DNA from: Dickeya undicola
GTDB taxonomy: Bacteria; Pseudomonadota; Gammaproteobacteria; Enterobacterales; Enterobacteriaceae
Direction: 5' to 3'
DNA: 64,000 nucleotides
NCBI RefSeq assembly: GCF_000784735.1
Contig: NZ_JSYG01000026.1
Location: 1 to 64,000 of the forward strand
Shown here: positions 46,815 through 56,836 of the stretch, in pieces
How positions within the stretch are numbered: the stretch's first letter is position 1
Layout of the letters: each line of letters opens with the position of its first letter
Program-made: the position numbers and the translations under genes
The notes under the pieces: model-generated
Database searches by the model: none
Told to the model about the DNA's origin: nothing
The model's input: only the letters and a program-made list of their open reading frames with translations

Positions 46815-48005
46815 ATGCAACCTTTACCCGTCACGGTATTGTCCGGCTTTCTTGGTGCCGGTAAGACCACGGTGCTGAACCATATTCTCAATAATCGTCA
46901 GGGGCGTCGTGTCGCGGTGATCGTCAATGACATGAGCGAGGTGAATATCGATGCCGATTTGGTCAGCCAGGAAGTGACGCTCGATCACCGCCAGGAAAAA
47001 CTGGTGTCGATGAGCAACGGCTGCATTTGCTGCACCTTGCGGGAAGATTTGCTGGTGGCGGTGCGCGAACTGGCCCGCACCGGCCGCTACGATTATCTGC
47101 TGATCGAGTCCAGCGGTATTTCCGAACCGCTACCGGTGGCGGAGACGTTTACCTTTGAAGACGAGCAGGGGCAGTGCCTGTCAGATTTTGCCCGGCTGGA
47201 TACCATGGTCACGGTGGTCGATGGTGCGGCTTTCCTGTCGCAGTATCAGGCGGCGGAAAGCCTGCAATCGGTGGGGCAGAGCCTCGGCGAGGAGGATATC
47301 CGCAGCGTGACCGACCTGTTGATCGAACAGATTGAGTTTTGCGATGTGTTGCTGGTGAGCAAGACCGATGAAATGACCGATAGCCAGCGCGATGAAGTGG
47401 TAGCGATTCTGCACACGCTGAACCCGTCGGCACGAATCCTGCCGATTGCGCACGGTCAGGTGCCGCTGGACGAGGTGCTCAATACCGGGCGTTTCGATAT
47501 GCAAACCGCCGCCACGGCACCGGGTTGGTTGCAGGAACTACGCGGCACCCATACACCGGAAACCGAACATTACGGCATCGGCAACTTTGTATATCAGGCA
47601 CGGCGGCCGTTTCATCCGCAGCGTTTCTATGACTTTCTGAGTCAGGATGAATGGGGGCCGGGTCGTCTGCTGCGTTCCAAAGGGTTCTTCTGGCTGGCGA
47701 CCCGCCCGTTTCAGGCTGGTTCCTGGCATCAGGCCGGAGGCATTTTGCGCTACGGGCTGGCGGGGATGTTCTGGAAGGCGATTCCGCCGGAGCGCTGGCC
47801 GCAGGATGAAGAAACGCGTGCGGCGATTGACGATAAATGGCAAGAGCCGTTTGGCGATATGCGACAGGAGATTGTGTTTATCGGCCAGCATCTGGACCCG
47901 GCGTGGATCACCGCGCAGTTGGATGGCTGCCTGCTAACCGATAATGAATTGCTGGACGGCGTGGACAACTGGCTGGAGTTCGACGACCCGTTTGAGGCGT
48001 GGTAA
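46815..48005 (+). CDS. zigA: COG0523 metallochaperone GTPase (ZigA-like)
   Basis: A G3E-family P-loop GTPase of 396 residues. The Walker A is GFLGAGKTT, the metal-binding motif Cys-Ile-Cys-Cys is at 70-73 ([12 protein letters not shown]), switch II is [15 protein letters not shown], and the base-recognition motif is SKTDE, here with S in place of N. The C-terminal CobW_C domain contains [16 protein letters not shown] and ends [13 protein letters not shown]. With a Zur box upstream it is likely a zinc-deprivation-induced zinc metallochaperone, like ZigA or YciC. That function is inferred from family and operator. Confidence 0.85.
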   Translation: MQPLPVTVLSGFLGAGKTTVLNHILNNRQGRRVAVIVNDMSEVNIDADLVSQEVTLDHRQEKLVSMSNGCICCTLREDLLVAVRELARTGRYDYLLIESSGISEPLPVAETFTFEDEQGQCLSDFARLDTMVTVVDGAAFLSQYQAAESLQSVGQSLGEEDIRSVTDLLIEQIEFCDVLLVSKTDEMTDSQRDEVVAILHTLNPSARILPIAHGQVPLDEVLNTGRFDMQTAATAPGWLQELRGTHTPETEHYGIGNFVYQARRPFHPQRFYDFLSQDEWGPGRLLRSKGFFWLATRPFQAGSWHQAGGILRYGLAGMFWKAIPPERWPQDEETRAAIDDKWQEPFGDMRQEIVFIGQHLDPAWITAQLDGCLLTDNELLDGVDNWLEFDDPFEAW

Positions 48006-48072
48006 GGCGAACCGTCCTCCGGACTATAAACGGTGGACGGTTATCACGATCCGTGGGCTTTGCTGGCACCGG

Positions 48073-49065
48073 TTAATCGCTGACACCAATCTCATGTTTT
48101 TTCAGCAGGCCGCGAAACTGGTGGTAGGTTACCCCCAATAGTTCGGCCGCCTTGCGTTGGTTAAAGCGAGCCTGTGCCAGCGCCTGCTGCACCAGTTGCC
48201 GTTCCTGATCATGCTGCCAGCCGCGCAGGTCCAGTGGCAGAGCGGGGAGTGACGCCGGGGCGGTGGTTGCCTTCTCGGGCGTGAATGCGGCCAGCGGCTT
48301 GAACGGGTTGAGGATGATGTTGTCCACCGGATCGCGGTTGTCACCATGTCGGTACAGCGAGCGCTCCACCACGTTCTTCAGCTCGCGGATATTACCCGGC
48401 CAGGCGTAATCCAGCAGCGTGCGCTCGGCTTGCGGGCTGAACCCCGGAAACAGCGGTAGCCCCAGCTCGCGGCACATCTGTACCGCGAAATGCTGCGCCA
48501 GCAACATGATGTCCTGCTGGCGCTGACGCAGCGGTGGCAGATGCACCACGTCGAACGCTAATCGGTCCAGCAGATCGGCGCGGAATTTCCCCTGTGCGGC
48601 CAGCGCGGGCAAGTCTTCGTTGGTGGCGCATACCAGCCGCACGTCCACCTGTAACGACTGTCCGCCGCCCACGCGCTCCAGCACGCCGTATTCGATAACC
48701 CGCAACAGTTTTTCCTGCACCAGCATCGGTGCGGTAGCCAGTTCATCCAGAAATAGCGTGCCGCCGTCGGCACGTTCAAAACGGCCCAGATGTCGCTTTT
48801 GCGCGCCGGTAAAGGCACCGGCTTCATGGCCGAACAGCTCGGAATCCAGCAGATTTTCGTTCAACGCCGCGCAGTTGAGCGAAATGAACGGCCCCTGCCA
48901 GTGGGGTGACAGGTAATGCAGACGGCTGGCGATCAGTTCTTTACCGGTGCCCCGTTCGCCGATCACCAGTACCGGTTTATTGAGCTGCGCCAGTTGCGAC
49001 ACCTGTTCCAGCACTTCCAGAAAACTGTTGGCTTCGCCCAGTAACGACTCTTGCTCGTGCGCCAT
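48073..49065 (-). CDS. pspF: Psp operon transcriptional activator PspF
   Basis: A sigma-54-dependent AAA+ enhancer-binding protein of 330 residues without a receiver domain. The Walker A is GERGTGKE, the sigma-54 contact loop GAFTGA lies in HEAGAFTGAQKRHLGRFERA, Walker B is GTLFLDELAT, and the C-terminal Fis-type HTH is FNQRKAAELLGVTYHQFRGL. It is held inactive by PspA in unstressed cells. It is divergent from pspA, with the sigma-54 promoter and an IHF site between. Confidence 0.97.
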   Translation of the reverse strand: MAHEQESLLGEANSFLEVLEQVSQLAQLNKPVLVIGERGTGKELIASRLHYLSPHWQGPFISLNCAALNENLLDSELFGHEAGAFTGAQKRHLGRFERADGGTLFLDELATAPMLVQEKLLRVIEYGVLERVGGGQSLQVDVRLVCATNEDLPALAAQGKFRADLLDRLAFDVVHLPPLRQRQQDIMLLAQHFAVQMCRELGLPLFPGFSPQAERTLLDYAWPGNIRELKNVVERSLYRHGDNRDPVDNIILNPFKPLAAFTPEKATTAPASLPALPLDLRGWQHDQERQLVQQALAQARFNQRKAAELLGVTYHQFRGLLKKHEIGVSD

Positions 49066-49157
49066 GACCTTGCCCTTGTATTTTTCGCCACTAGTTGGTT
49101 AATTTGACCATAACAAAGATAGTGTGCGCTGTATACCTTGGTTGTTAATGTATTATT

Positions 49158-49170
49158 TATCAATTGGTTA
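49158..49170 (+). promoter_or_regulatory. IHF site in the pspF-pspA spacer
   Basis: TATCAATTGGTTA matches the IHF consensus WATCAANNNNTTR perfectly. It lies 17 bp upstream of the sigma-54 promoter, where IHF is known to assist PspF in E. coli. Confidence 0.6.
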
Positions 49171-49186
49171 TCTTGTTATGAAAAGT

Positions 49187-49202
49187 TGGCACGGCATTTG
49201 AT
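49187..49202 (+). promoter_or_regulatory. Sigma-54 promoter of pspABC
   Basis: TGGCAC (-24), 5 nt, TTGAT (-12), matching TGGCAC-N5-TTGCW except for the last two -12 bases. It sits about 83 bp upstream of the pspA start. Confidence 0.8.
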
Positions 49203-49285
49203 TATGTCAGTGTGTCATCAGGCAACGGCTGATGGAGATAACGAACCGGGCGTCGCAGACGCCGGAAATTACTGAGGAGTAGAGT

Positions 49286-49951
49286 ATGGGTATTTTTTCC
49301 CGTTTTGCCGACATCGTGAACGCCAATATCAATGCCTTGCTGGATAAGGCCGAAGACCCGCAGAAGCTGGTGCGGCTGATGATTCAGGAAATGGAAGATA
49401 CACTGGTTGAAGTGCGTTCCACCTCCGCCCGTGCGCTGGCGGAAAAGAAGCAGCTGGCTCGACGCATTGAACAGGCCCGTGGTCAGCAGGATGAGTGGCA
49501 GGAAAAAGCGGAACTGGCGCTGCGCCGTGAGCGTGAAGAACTGGCGCGTGCCGCGCTGGTGGAAAAACAGAAGCTGACGGAACTGGTGACGGTGCTGGAA
49601 CAGGAAGCGGCGGCGGTAGACGAAACGCTGGAGCGCCTGAAACGGGAAATCGGCGAGCTGGAGAATAAGCTGACCGAAACCCGTGCCCGTCAGCAGGCGC
49701 TGACGCTGCGCCATCAGGCTGCCAGTTCGTCCCGCGATATTCGTCGCCAGCTCGACAGCGGTAAACTGGATGAAGCAATGGCTCGCTTTGAACAGTTCGA
49801 ACGGCGTATCGATACGCTGGAAGCTGAAGCAGAAAGCGTAGGGCTGGGCAAACAGAAATCGCTGGATCAGCAATTTGCCGATCTGAAGGCCAGCGACGAG
49901 ATCGACGCGCAACTGGCGGCGCTGAAAGCCAAAGTCAAACCGGCGGAGTAA
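49286..49951 (+). CDS. pspA: Phage shock protein A
   Basis: A 221-residue peripheral membrane protein of the PspA/Vipp1 (ESCRT-III-like) family. It has the typical N-terminus [20 protein letters not shown] and long coiled coils. It both binds PspF as negative regulator and stabilises damaged inner membrane. An AGGAG lies before the ATG. First gene of pspABC. Confidence 0.97.
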   Translation: MGIFSRFADIVNANINALLDKAEDPQKLVRLMIQEMEDTLVEVRSTSARALAEKKQLARRIEQARGQQDEWQEKAELALRREREELARAALVEKQKLTELVTVLEQEAAAVDETLERLKREIGELENKLTETRARQQALTLRHQAASSSRDIRRQLDSGKLDEAMARFEQFERRIDTLEAEAESVGLGKQKSLDQQFADLKASDEIDAQLAALKAKVKPAE

Positions 49952-50014
49952 CCGCCACTGGCTGCCGCTGCGGCGGCAGTCTTGCCGCATTACCATAATA
50001 ATTAAGGAGAAAAA

Positions 50015-50245
50015 ATGGGTGCTCTGGTAATGACAATGATTCCGTTGACGGTGTTTCTGCTGTTTGTGGCACCGCTATGGCTGTGGCTGCACTACAGCCA
50101 GCGTCGCCACCGCGCGCCGCAATGGGATCCGGCTGAACAGCAGCGGCTGACCCGGTTAACGCAAGACGCACAGCGTATGCGCGAGCGAATTGACGCGCTG
50201 GAACAGATTCTGGATGCAGAGCATCCCAACTGGAGGCAATCCTGA
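50015..50245 (+). CDS. pspB: Phage shock protein B
   Basis: A 76-residue inner-membrane protein with an N-terminal helix (MIPLTVFLLFVAPLWLWLHY) and a cytoplasmic coiled coil ending DAEHPNWRQ. It acts with PspC in sensing and relays the signal to PspA. It overlaps pspC by one base. Confidence 0.95.
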   Translation: MGALVMTMIPLTVFLLFVAPLWLWLHYSQRRHRAPQWDPAEQQRLTRLTQDAQRMRERIDALEQILDAEHPNWRQS

Positions 50246-50604
50246 TGAACACCCGTTTTGAGCGAAAACTTTATCGTTTGCCGGAAGAGGGCATGATCAA
50301 AGGCGTGTGCGCCGGATTGGCGCGTTATTTTGATGTGCCGGTCAAATTGGTGCGCCTTATCGCGGTGTTGTCGATTTTCTTCGGTCTGTTTCTGATTACC
50401 GTGGTGGCCTACATTATTCTCAGCTTCGTGCTGGACCCGGCTCCGCCGCAGGCGTATCAGCCCGCCGATGTCGAAGCCTCGCCGAATGCATTGTTGGATC
50501 AGGCGGATGCGATCCTCAGCGCCAGCGAGCAGCGGTTGCGTAACATTGAACGCTACATCACATCGGATGCGTATGGCCTGCGCAGCAAGTTCCGTCAGCT
50601 ATAA
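50245..50604 (+). CDS. pspC: Phage shock protein C
   Basis: A 119-residue inner-membrane PspC-domain protein. The N-terminal RKLYRLPEEGMIKGVCAGLA is diagnostic, followed by one strong helix (FFGLFLITVVAYIILSFVLD) and a charged C-terminal helix. It works with PspB to release PspF. pspD and pspE, which follow in E. coli, are absent; a hairpin at 50643-50666 precedes ycjX. Confidence 0.95.
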   Translation: MNTRFERKLYRLPEEGMIKGVCAGLARYFDVPVKLVRLIAVLSIFFGLFLITVVAYIILSFVLDPAPPQAYQPADVEASPNALLDQADAILSASEQRLRNIERYITSDAYGLRSKFRQL

Positions 50605-50642
50605 TCACCGCGCCAGCCGACGGCTGGCTTGATCGCTTCTGC

Positions 50643-50666
50643 GGGATTCGGTTTCCATCGAATCCC
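50643..50666 (+). terminator. Hairpin between pspC and ycjX
   Basis: An 8-bp stem GGGATTCG / CGAATCCC with an 8-nt loop. It may attenuate read-through from psp into ycjXF. No T run is adjacent. Confidence 0.45.
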
Positions 50667-50758
50667 GTACATGTCGTTTTTCATGTTGTCATTTTTCGTT
50701 TTGCGGCGGCCGTACCATAATGCGGTGATCGTCGGGCAGGACAATGAACAGGAGTGTC

Positions 50759-52174
50759 ATGGCTTATTCCCTTCCTTTCAACCGGTTGCAGAGCGAATTT
50801 AGCGCGCTGGTCAATCGCAGCGCCGATCGCCACTTGCGGCTGGCTGTCACCGGCCTGAGCCGCAGCGGCAAGACAGCGTTTATTACATCATTGGTCAATC
50901 AGTTGCTCAATGCGCAGCACGGTGCACGGCTCCCGCTGTTTTCCGTCGCACGCGAAAACCGGCTACTGGGTGCCAGGCGCATTCCACAGCGGGATCTGGG
51001 CATTCCCCGTTTTGCGTATGACGAAGGCATGGCCTCGCTGTACGGCGTGCCACCGGCCTGGCCGACACCAACCCGTGGTGTCAGTGAAATTCGGCTGGCG
51101 CTGCGTTACCGTTCCCACGACAGCCTGTTGCGCCACTTCCGCGATACCGCCACGCTTTATCTGGAAATCGTCGATTATCCCGGCGAATGGCTGTTGGATC
51201 TGCCGCTGCTGGAGCAGAGTTACGCCGACTGGTCGCGCCAGATGGCTGCGATGTTGCAGGGTGACCGACGCCACTGGGCACAACCCTGGCTGGCGATGTG
51301 CGAAGGGCTTGACCCGCTGGCCCCGGCGGATGAGAACCGGCTGGCGGCGATCGCTCAGGCGTATACCGACTACCTGCTGCGCTGTAAACAGGAAGGTCTG
51401 CACTTCATTCAGCCGGGGCGCTTTGTGTTGCCGGGCGATCTGGCTGGCGCGCCTGTATTGCAGTTCTTCCCCTGGCCGTGGCCTGACGACCGGCTGGACA
51501 CCGCACTGGCGCAGGCGGGTGACAATACGCTGATCAGCATGTTACGCCAGCGGTTCGACTACTACTGCCAGCATGTGGTGCGGGAATTCTACCGCCAGCA
51601 CTTTGTGCGTTTCGACCGGCAAATCGTGCTGGTGGATTGCCTGCAACCGCTCAACCACGGCGTACAGTCGTTTAACGATATGCGGCTGGCGCTGACCCAA
51701 TTGATGCAGAGTTTTCACTACGGCAAGCGCACATTATTGCGTCGGCTGTTTTCGCCCTGTATCGACCGGCTGATGTTCGCCGCCAGCCAGTCCGACCATA
51801 TCACCGCCGATCAGCACGCCAATCTGGTGTCGTTGCTACAGCAACTGGTGCAGGAAGCCTGGCGTAATGCTGCGTTTGAGGGGATAGAGATTGACTGTGC
51901 GGGTATTGCCTCGGTGCAGGCGACGCAAAGCGGCGTGGTGTCGCATCAGGGGCAGTCGTTGTCGGCGTTGCGTGGCAACCGGCTGGCGGACGGCGAGCCG
52001 GTTACCCTGTATCCCGGCGATGTCCCGTCGCGGCTGCCGGACCCATCCTTCTGGCGCGAGCAGGGATTCCACTTTGAACCGTTTCGTCCGTTGGAAATGC
52101 AAACGGACACACCGTTGCCGCATATCCGTCTGGATTCGGTGATGGAGTTTTTACTGGGAGACAAGTTGCGATGA
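50759..52174 (+). CDS. ycjX: YcjX family P-loop protein
   Basis: A 471-residue predicted GTPase of the DUF463/YcjX family. The P-loop is [10 protein letters not shown], with [17 protein letters not shown] (Walker B-like Asp) and [12 protein letters not shown]. It is usually linked with psp and induced by PspF. The ATG at 50744 overlaps an AGGAG that serves the ATG at 50759, so the latter is chosen. It overlaps ycjF by 4 bp. Confidence 0.92.
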   Translation: MAYSLPFNRLQSEFSALVNRSADRHLRLAVTGLSRSGKTAFITSLVNQLLNAQHGARLPLFSVARENRLLGARRIPQRDLGIPRFAYDEGMASLYGVPPAWPTPTRGVSEIRLALRYRSHDSLLRHFRDTATLYLEIVDYPGEWLLDLPLLEQSYADWSRQMAAMLQGDRRHWAQPWLAMCEGLDPLAPADENRLAAIAQAYTDYLLRCKQEGLHFIQPGRFVLPGDLAGAPVLQFFPWPWPDDRLDTALAQAGDNTLISMLRQRFDYYCQHVVREFYRQHFVRFDRQIVLVDCLQPLNHGVQSFNDMRLALTQLMQSFHYGKRTLLRRLFSPCIDRLMFAASQSDHITADQHANLVSLLQQLVQEAWRNAAFEGIEIDCAGIASVQATQSGVVSHQGQSLSALRGNRLADGEPVTLYPGDVPSRLPDPSFWREQGFHFEPFRPLEMQTDTPLPHIRLDSVMEFLLGDKLR

Positions 52175-53229
52175 ATGAACCGTTGAAACCCCGCGTCACC
52201 TTTGACAATGCACCGGTGGAGCCTGCTGATGCACCGCTGCGGCCGTCGGTCGCCTTTGCCGACGGCGAGGCGCAATGTTTTATTCCGGCGACAACGGCTG
52301 ACGACGACGCGCCGGATGACGGCGAGAGCGCCGAGCAGGTGGTCAGCGACGCGTTGCGCCCGCGCCGAAGCCTGTGGCGGAAAATGCTGGGTCTGGGTGT
52401 GGCACTGTTCGGCCTTAGCGCGCTGGCGCAAGGCGGGCGTTCGCTGTATCAGGCTTGGATGAGTCAGGACTGGATTGCGCTCGGCGGCGTGGCGGCGGGC
52501 ACCCTGATTGTGGGTGCTGGTGTCGGGTCGCTGGCGGTCGAGTGGCACCGATTATACCGGTTGCGCCAGCGAGCGGAAACGCGCGATCGGGCGCGGGAAT
52601 TACTCAACAGTCACGGTACGGGCAGCGCTCGCGCTTTCTGTGAGGGGGTGGCCCGCCAGGCTGGATTGGATGTCGGGCATCCGGCGCTGCAACGCTGGCA
52701 AGCGTCACTGCACGATACCCACAACGATCGTGAAGTGACCGCGTTGTACGCGCATTTAGTACAACCGGTACTGGACGCCCGTGCCCGCCGTGAGATCAGC
52801 CGCTCTGCCGCCGAGTCGGCGCTGATGATTGCCGTCAGCCCACTGGCGCTGGTGGATATGGCGTTTATCGCCTGGCGCAATCTGCGGCTGGTCAATCGCA
52901 TTGCGCGGTTATACGGCATCGAACTGGGCTATTTTAGCCGTATCCGCCTGTTCCGGCTGGTGCTGCTGAATGTGGCCTTTGCCGGTGCCAGCGAACTGGT
53001 GCGGGAAATCGGTATGGATTGGATGTCGCAGGATTTGGCGGCGCGGCTGTCGGCACGCGCGGCACAAGGGCTGGGAGCCGGTCTGCTGACCGCACGGCTG
53101 GGTATTCGTGCGATGGAGCTGTGTCGCCCGTTACCGTGGCTGGATGACAAACCCCGGCTGGGGGATTTCCGGCGTGAGCTGATTGGCCGAATTCGGGTAA
53201 AAACGCCGTCATCGTCGTCCGGGGAGTAA
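52171..53229 (+). CDS. ycjF: YcjF, UPF0283 membrane protein
   Basis: A 352-residue inner-membrane protein of UPF0283/TIGR01620. N-terminal [13 protein letters not shown]-like acidic region, two helices around 80-125 ([40 protein letters not shown]), and a C-terminal helical region with the family stretch [20 protein letters not shown]. Coupled to ycjX. The function is unknown, tied to envelope stress by context. Confidence 0.92.
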   Translation: MNEPLKPRVTFDNAPVEPADAPLRPSVAFADGEAQCFIPATTADDDAPDDGESAEQVVSDALRPRRSLWRKMLGLGVALFGLSALAQGGRSLYQAWMSQDWIALGGVAAGTLIVGAGVGSLAVEWHRLYRLRQRAETRDRARELLNSHGTGSARAFCEGVARQAGLDVGHPALQRWQASLHDTHNDREVTALYAHLVQPVLDARARREISRSAAESALMIAVSPLALVDMAFIAWRNLRLVNRIARLYGIELGYFSRIRLFRLVLLNVAFAGASELVREIGMDWMSQDLAARLSARAAQGLGAGLLTARLGIRAMELCRPLPWLDDKPRLGDFRRELIGRIRVKTPSSSSGE

Positions 53230-53493
53230 TGCCCGGCGCGTGGCATAAAAGCACCTCCACAGGTTGTGCGTTATGTAACCAGCCGTATCGCCCATCGTGC
53301 GCCGTCACACCGCCGATGGCGATAACATCCGGATAACATTCGTAAAGCCCCGATGCAGGGTATTACCGTCCCGTTGCACTTTAATATCCTGCAAATAATA
53401 CCATTCATTAATAATAACAAATGATAATTATTGCCGCTATGGTTTGCCAGAACGTTTACCAACGATGACCGACCATCAATCAGGGGCAATACC

Positions 53494-54912
53494 ATGGACT
53501 CGACTTTCAGTGCGCGCAACGCGCCAACGGTTTACGCCGTCAATCATCCGCTTCCTCTTCATACGCTGGCGATGCGTATTGATGCCTTACCCTCATCATG
53601 GGGGCTGTGGCGTTTCATCATCCTGCTGTCGCTGGGTGGCTTCTTTGAACTGTACGATCTGTTTCAGACGGCGTACATCAGCACCGGGTTGATGGGAGAG
53701 AAGATTTTCCACACCGGAAAAGAGGGGCTGCTCGGCGTGTCGGACCAGGCTACGTTTGCATCCGCCACCTTTTTTGGCCTGTTTATCGGTGCCAGCCTGC
53801 TAGCACCGCAGGCGGATCGACTCGGGCGGCGTACCGCTTTCATGTTTGCGCTGGCGTGGTATGGCGTGTTCTCACTGTTGATGGCGTTCCAGACGCACGC
53901 GGAGTGGGTCATCTTGTGCCGCTTTCTGGTGGGAATAGGGCTGGGGGTCGAGTTGGTGACTATCGATACCTACCTGTCCGAATGGGCACCGACGCATCTG
54001 CGTAGTCAGGCGTTTGCGCTGGCGTTCTTCATGCAGTTCCTGTCGGTGCCGACGGTGGCGCTGATGTCCTGGTGGCTGGTGCCGCAGACGTTTTGGGGGC
54101 TATCCGGCTGGCGTTATGTGGTGATCATCGGCGCGGTGTGCTCGCTGGTGGTGTGGCTGTTGCGTCGTAACCTGACGGAGTCGGCGCGTTGGCTGGCATC
54201 GCGCGGGCGTTACCGGGAAGCGGAAAAGGTGATGGTCGAGATGGAACACCGTTGCGGCGTCTCACCGGGTAAGGCGCTGATGCCGCAGACGAGAATAACG
54301 CTGCCGTCACGCGGTCGGTTTCGTGATATTTGGTCAGCACGCTATCGCCGCCGCACGCTGATGCTGATGACCATGAATATTTTCCAGGCCATCGGGTTCT
54401 TTGGTTTTGGTAACTGGCTGCCAGCGCTGCTGGCGGGGCGGGGGGCAACCGTGACGCACAGCCTGCTGTACGCCTTTTTCATTACACTGGCCTATCCGTT
54501 AGGGTCGCTGCTGTGCAGTTGGTACGCAGGCAAACTCGAAAACAAGTGGCAAATTGTGTTGTCATCACTGATGACGGTGGTGTGCGGCACGTTGTTCGCT
54601 TTCCAGACGCAACCGCTGTGGCTGATTGTCTGTGGTTTTCTGATCACCTATTCCAACGCCTGGCTGACCATCAGCTATCACGCGTATCAAACCGAGATTT
54701 TCCCGACGGCGATCCGCGCCCGCGGGGTGGGGTTCTGCTACTCCTTCAGCCGCCTGTCCACGGCGCTGAGCAGTATCGTCATCGGGCTGATCCTGCAATA
54801 TTACGATACCAGCGGTGTGCTGGCGTTTATCATCATCAGTATGTTGACCGTGGTGGTGACGGTTGGCGTCTTTGGCCCACGGACCCGTGGTGTCCGGCTG
54901 GAAAACATCTGA
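53494..54912 (+). CDS. MFS transporter, sugar/aromatic-acid porter type
   Basis: A 472-residue major facilitator with 12 membrane helices. The loop 2-3 motif is QADRLGRRTAF, a second DRLGRR-like signature is absent in the C half, and FPTAIRARGVGFCYSFSRL matches the sugar-porter/NiaP-type C-terminal motif. The ATG at 53494 has AGGGG eight bases before it; the ORF extends to 53431 without homology. The substrate cannot be told. It interrupts the E. coli order ycjF-tyrR. Confidence 0.85.
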   Translation: MDSTFSARNAPTVYAVNHPLPLHTLAMRIDALPSSWGLWRFIILLSLGGFFELYDLFQTAYISTGLMGEKIFHTGKEGLLGVSDQATFASATFFGLFIGASLLAPQADRLGRRTAFMFALAWYGVFSLLMAFQTHAEWVILCRFLVGIGLGVELVTIDTYLSEWAPTHLRSQAFALAFFMQFLSVPTVALMSWWLVPQTFWGLSGWRYVVIIGAVCSLVVWLLRRNLTESARWLASRGRYREAEKVMVEMEHRCGVSPGKALMPQTRITLPSRGRFRDIWSARYRRRTLMLMTMNIFQAIGFFGFGNWLPALLAGRGATVTHSLLYAFFITLAYPLGSLLCSWYAGKLENKWQIVLSSLMTVVCGTLFAFQTQPLWLIVCGFLITYSNAWLTISYHAYQTEIFPTAIRARGVGFCYSFSRLSTALSSIVIGLILQYYDTSGVLAFIIISMLTVVVTVGVFGPRTRGVRLENI

Positions 54913-55155
54913 TCGCGGGGACGAGCGCCAAACCTGTGCAACCATAAAATGAGCGGATGACGGCCGAAAAACAGCAAAGGTTTTGATATAGCCCGCATTC
55001 CGCTGCCACGAACCATGCTTATCTAATAAGTAGGGATAAACTTAAACAGGGATAACCCGGTGTATGGATTGTGTCCTAGCCGCTCAGGCGATGACCAAGA
55101 CTGCCGATAACCAGAAGATGGATGTTCTTTTTTTCCTCTGGCTGGAAGGATACTT

Positions 55156-56718
55156 ATGATGCTTCGTGGCAACAAACTCCTGTTGGCTGGCGCGCTCGGT
55201 GCGCTGATGACGGCAGGTTCCGCTCAGGCGCAGTGGATTATGACGCCGACTGACGCCCAGCGCTTCGCTCAGGCCAGCTTTCCTGAATACCTTGATGGTT
55301 TGACACTCAGCAATGACACCGACATCGCGGCGGATATTCAGCGCAACCTTAACTGGCTGGACAAGGCTTTTCAGAAGCGGGGATTTACCACCCAGCAACT
55401 GGCTAATGGCGCGCACCCGATGCTGTATGCCGAGCTGGGGCCGATGCAACCCAACCGGCCGACCGTGCTGTTCCTGATGCACTTTGATGGTCAGTCGGCC
55501 AGCGCGTCCGAATGGAGTACCGACCCCTGGAAACCGACGCTGAAAATCAAGGATTCACGCGGTATCTGGGTGCCACAACCTAACGAACGGCTAATGCAGC
55601 CGGGGCTGGATCCGGAATGGCGCGTCTTCGCGCGCTCGGCGTCGGACGGCAAAGGGGTTATCTCCCTGTTCCTGACCGCGATTGATGCGCTGAAAAGCGC
55701 CAATACCGCCACCACGGTGAATATCAAGGTGCTGCTCGACTCGGAAGAGGAGCGCGGTTCGCCGCACCTGGCGGCAGTGGTTAATCAGAACGCCGCCCGG
55801 CTGAAAAATGACGGCGTGGTGATTTTTAACGGCGCGGTGAACACCAATGCCATGCCAGTGCTCACGTTTGGTTATCGTGGGTCGATACAGGTGGACATGA
55901 CAGTGTTTGGTCCCGACCCGGCGGCCCACAGCGGCGCGTTTGGCAACGTGATCGTCAACCCGGTGCAACAGCTGGCGGGCTTACTGGCAGGAATCAAAGA
56001 CGCCAATGGCCGGGTGACCTTGCCGGGGTTCTATGATCGGGTCAAAATCGCCGATGACGAACGCAAACAGCTGGCCGCGCAGGCACCACAGCCGGGCACC
56101 ATCGAAAGCCGCTACGGGGTGACCCAACTGGAAAAAATGGCACCCAACCCGGTGGAGGCGGTGCAGTACCCGTCGCTGGACGTCATCGGCCTGAGGGCGG
56201 GTGATACCGGCCGCAAAGCCATCTACGCTATTCCGTCGACCGCGACCGCCAGCATCAACATTCGCACAGTGCCGGAAACCTCGCCTGATTACCTGTATGA
56301 CCTGCTGAAAAGGTATGTCACCGCCAACGGTTTTTATATCGTGCGTTCCGACTCGCCCTCATTGCAGGAGCGTAATCACAACCCCAAACTGATTTCGATG
56401 AGCATGATGACGTCGTCCGGTAGTTCGTTTGCCGTGCGCACGCAGATGGCGTCGCCACTGGCGAAATGGGCGCAGGCTGGTGTAAAAGCACCGCTGAAAG
56501 GCGAGCCGGAAAAGAACCGTATGTTAGGCGTCTCGCCGCCTATCAATGGGGCGCTGGCGGCGCTGAAAAGCGCCTTTGCCGTGGTGTCGCTGGTGAATGC
56601 GGACAATAACGCCTACAGCAGCGACGAAAATATGCGCATTGGCAACTACATCGACGGTATCCGCATCATGGTGTCGATGATGACCACACCGTTCCCGGAA
56701 GAGGAAAAAACCAAATAA
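55156..56718 (+). CDS. Secreted M20-family metallopeptidase
   Basis: A 520-residue predicted periplasmic zinc peptidase. A signal peptide (MMLRGNKLLLAGALGALMTA, cleavage near GSAQA) is followed by the M20 dizinc fold: His109-x-Asp111 in LMHFDGQS, bridging Asp near 164 in SASDGKGV, and the Glu-Glu pair near 198-199 in LLDSEEERGSPH. The dimerisation domain follows. The substrate is unknown. Either of the first two ATGs may be used; GAAGGA lies just upstream. No partner gene is evident beside it. Confidence 0.85.
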   Translation: MMLRGNKLLLAGALGALMTAGSAQAQWIMTPTDAQRFAQASFPEYLDGLTLSNDTDIAADIQRNLNWLDKAFQKRGFTTQQLANGAHPMLYAELGPMQPNRPTVLFLMHFDGQSASASEWSTDPWKPTLKIKDSRGIWVPQPNERLMQPGLDPEWRVFARSASDGKGVISLFLTAIDALKSANTATTVNIKVLLDSEEERGSPHLAAVVNQNAARLKNDGVVIFNGAVNTNAMPVLTFGYRGSIQVDMTVFGPDPAAHSGAFGNVIVNPVQQLAGLLAGIKDANGRVTLPGFYDRVKIADDERKQLAAQAPQPGTIESRYGVTQLEKMAPNPVEAVQYPSLDVIGLRAGDTGRKAIYAIPSTATASINIRTVPETSPDYLYDLLKRYVTANGFYIVRSDSPSLQERNHNPKLISMSMMTSSGSSFAVRTQMASPLAKWAQAGVKAPLKGEPEKNRMLGVSPPINGALAALKSAFAVVSLVNADNNAYSSDENMRIGNYIDGIRIMVSMMTTPFPEEEKTK

Positions 56719-56836
56719 AACCGCTTTTCGGTTGCCGGGGTGTCAACTTTTGCTGACACCCCACTTCATCCGGTGACGGTGAAAGGGTATGATGCAGCTC
56801 TCGTCCTTGCCGCACCTGATGAAGAAGGTTTTATTG

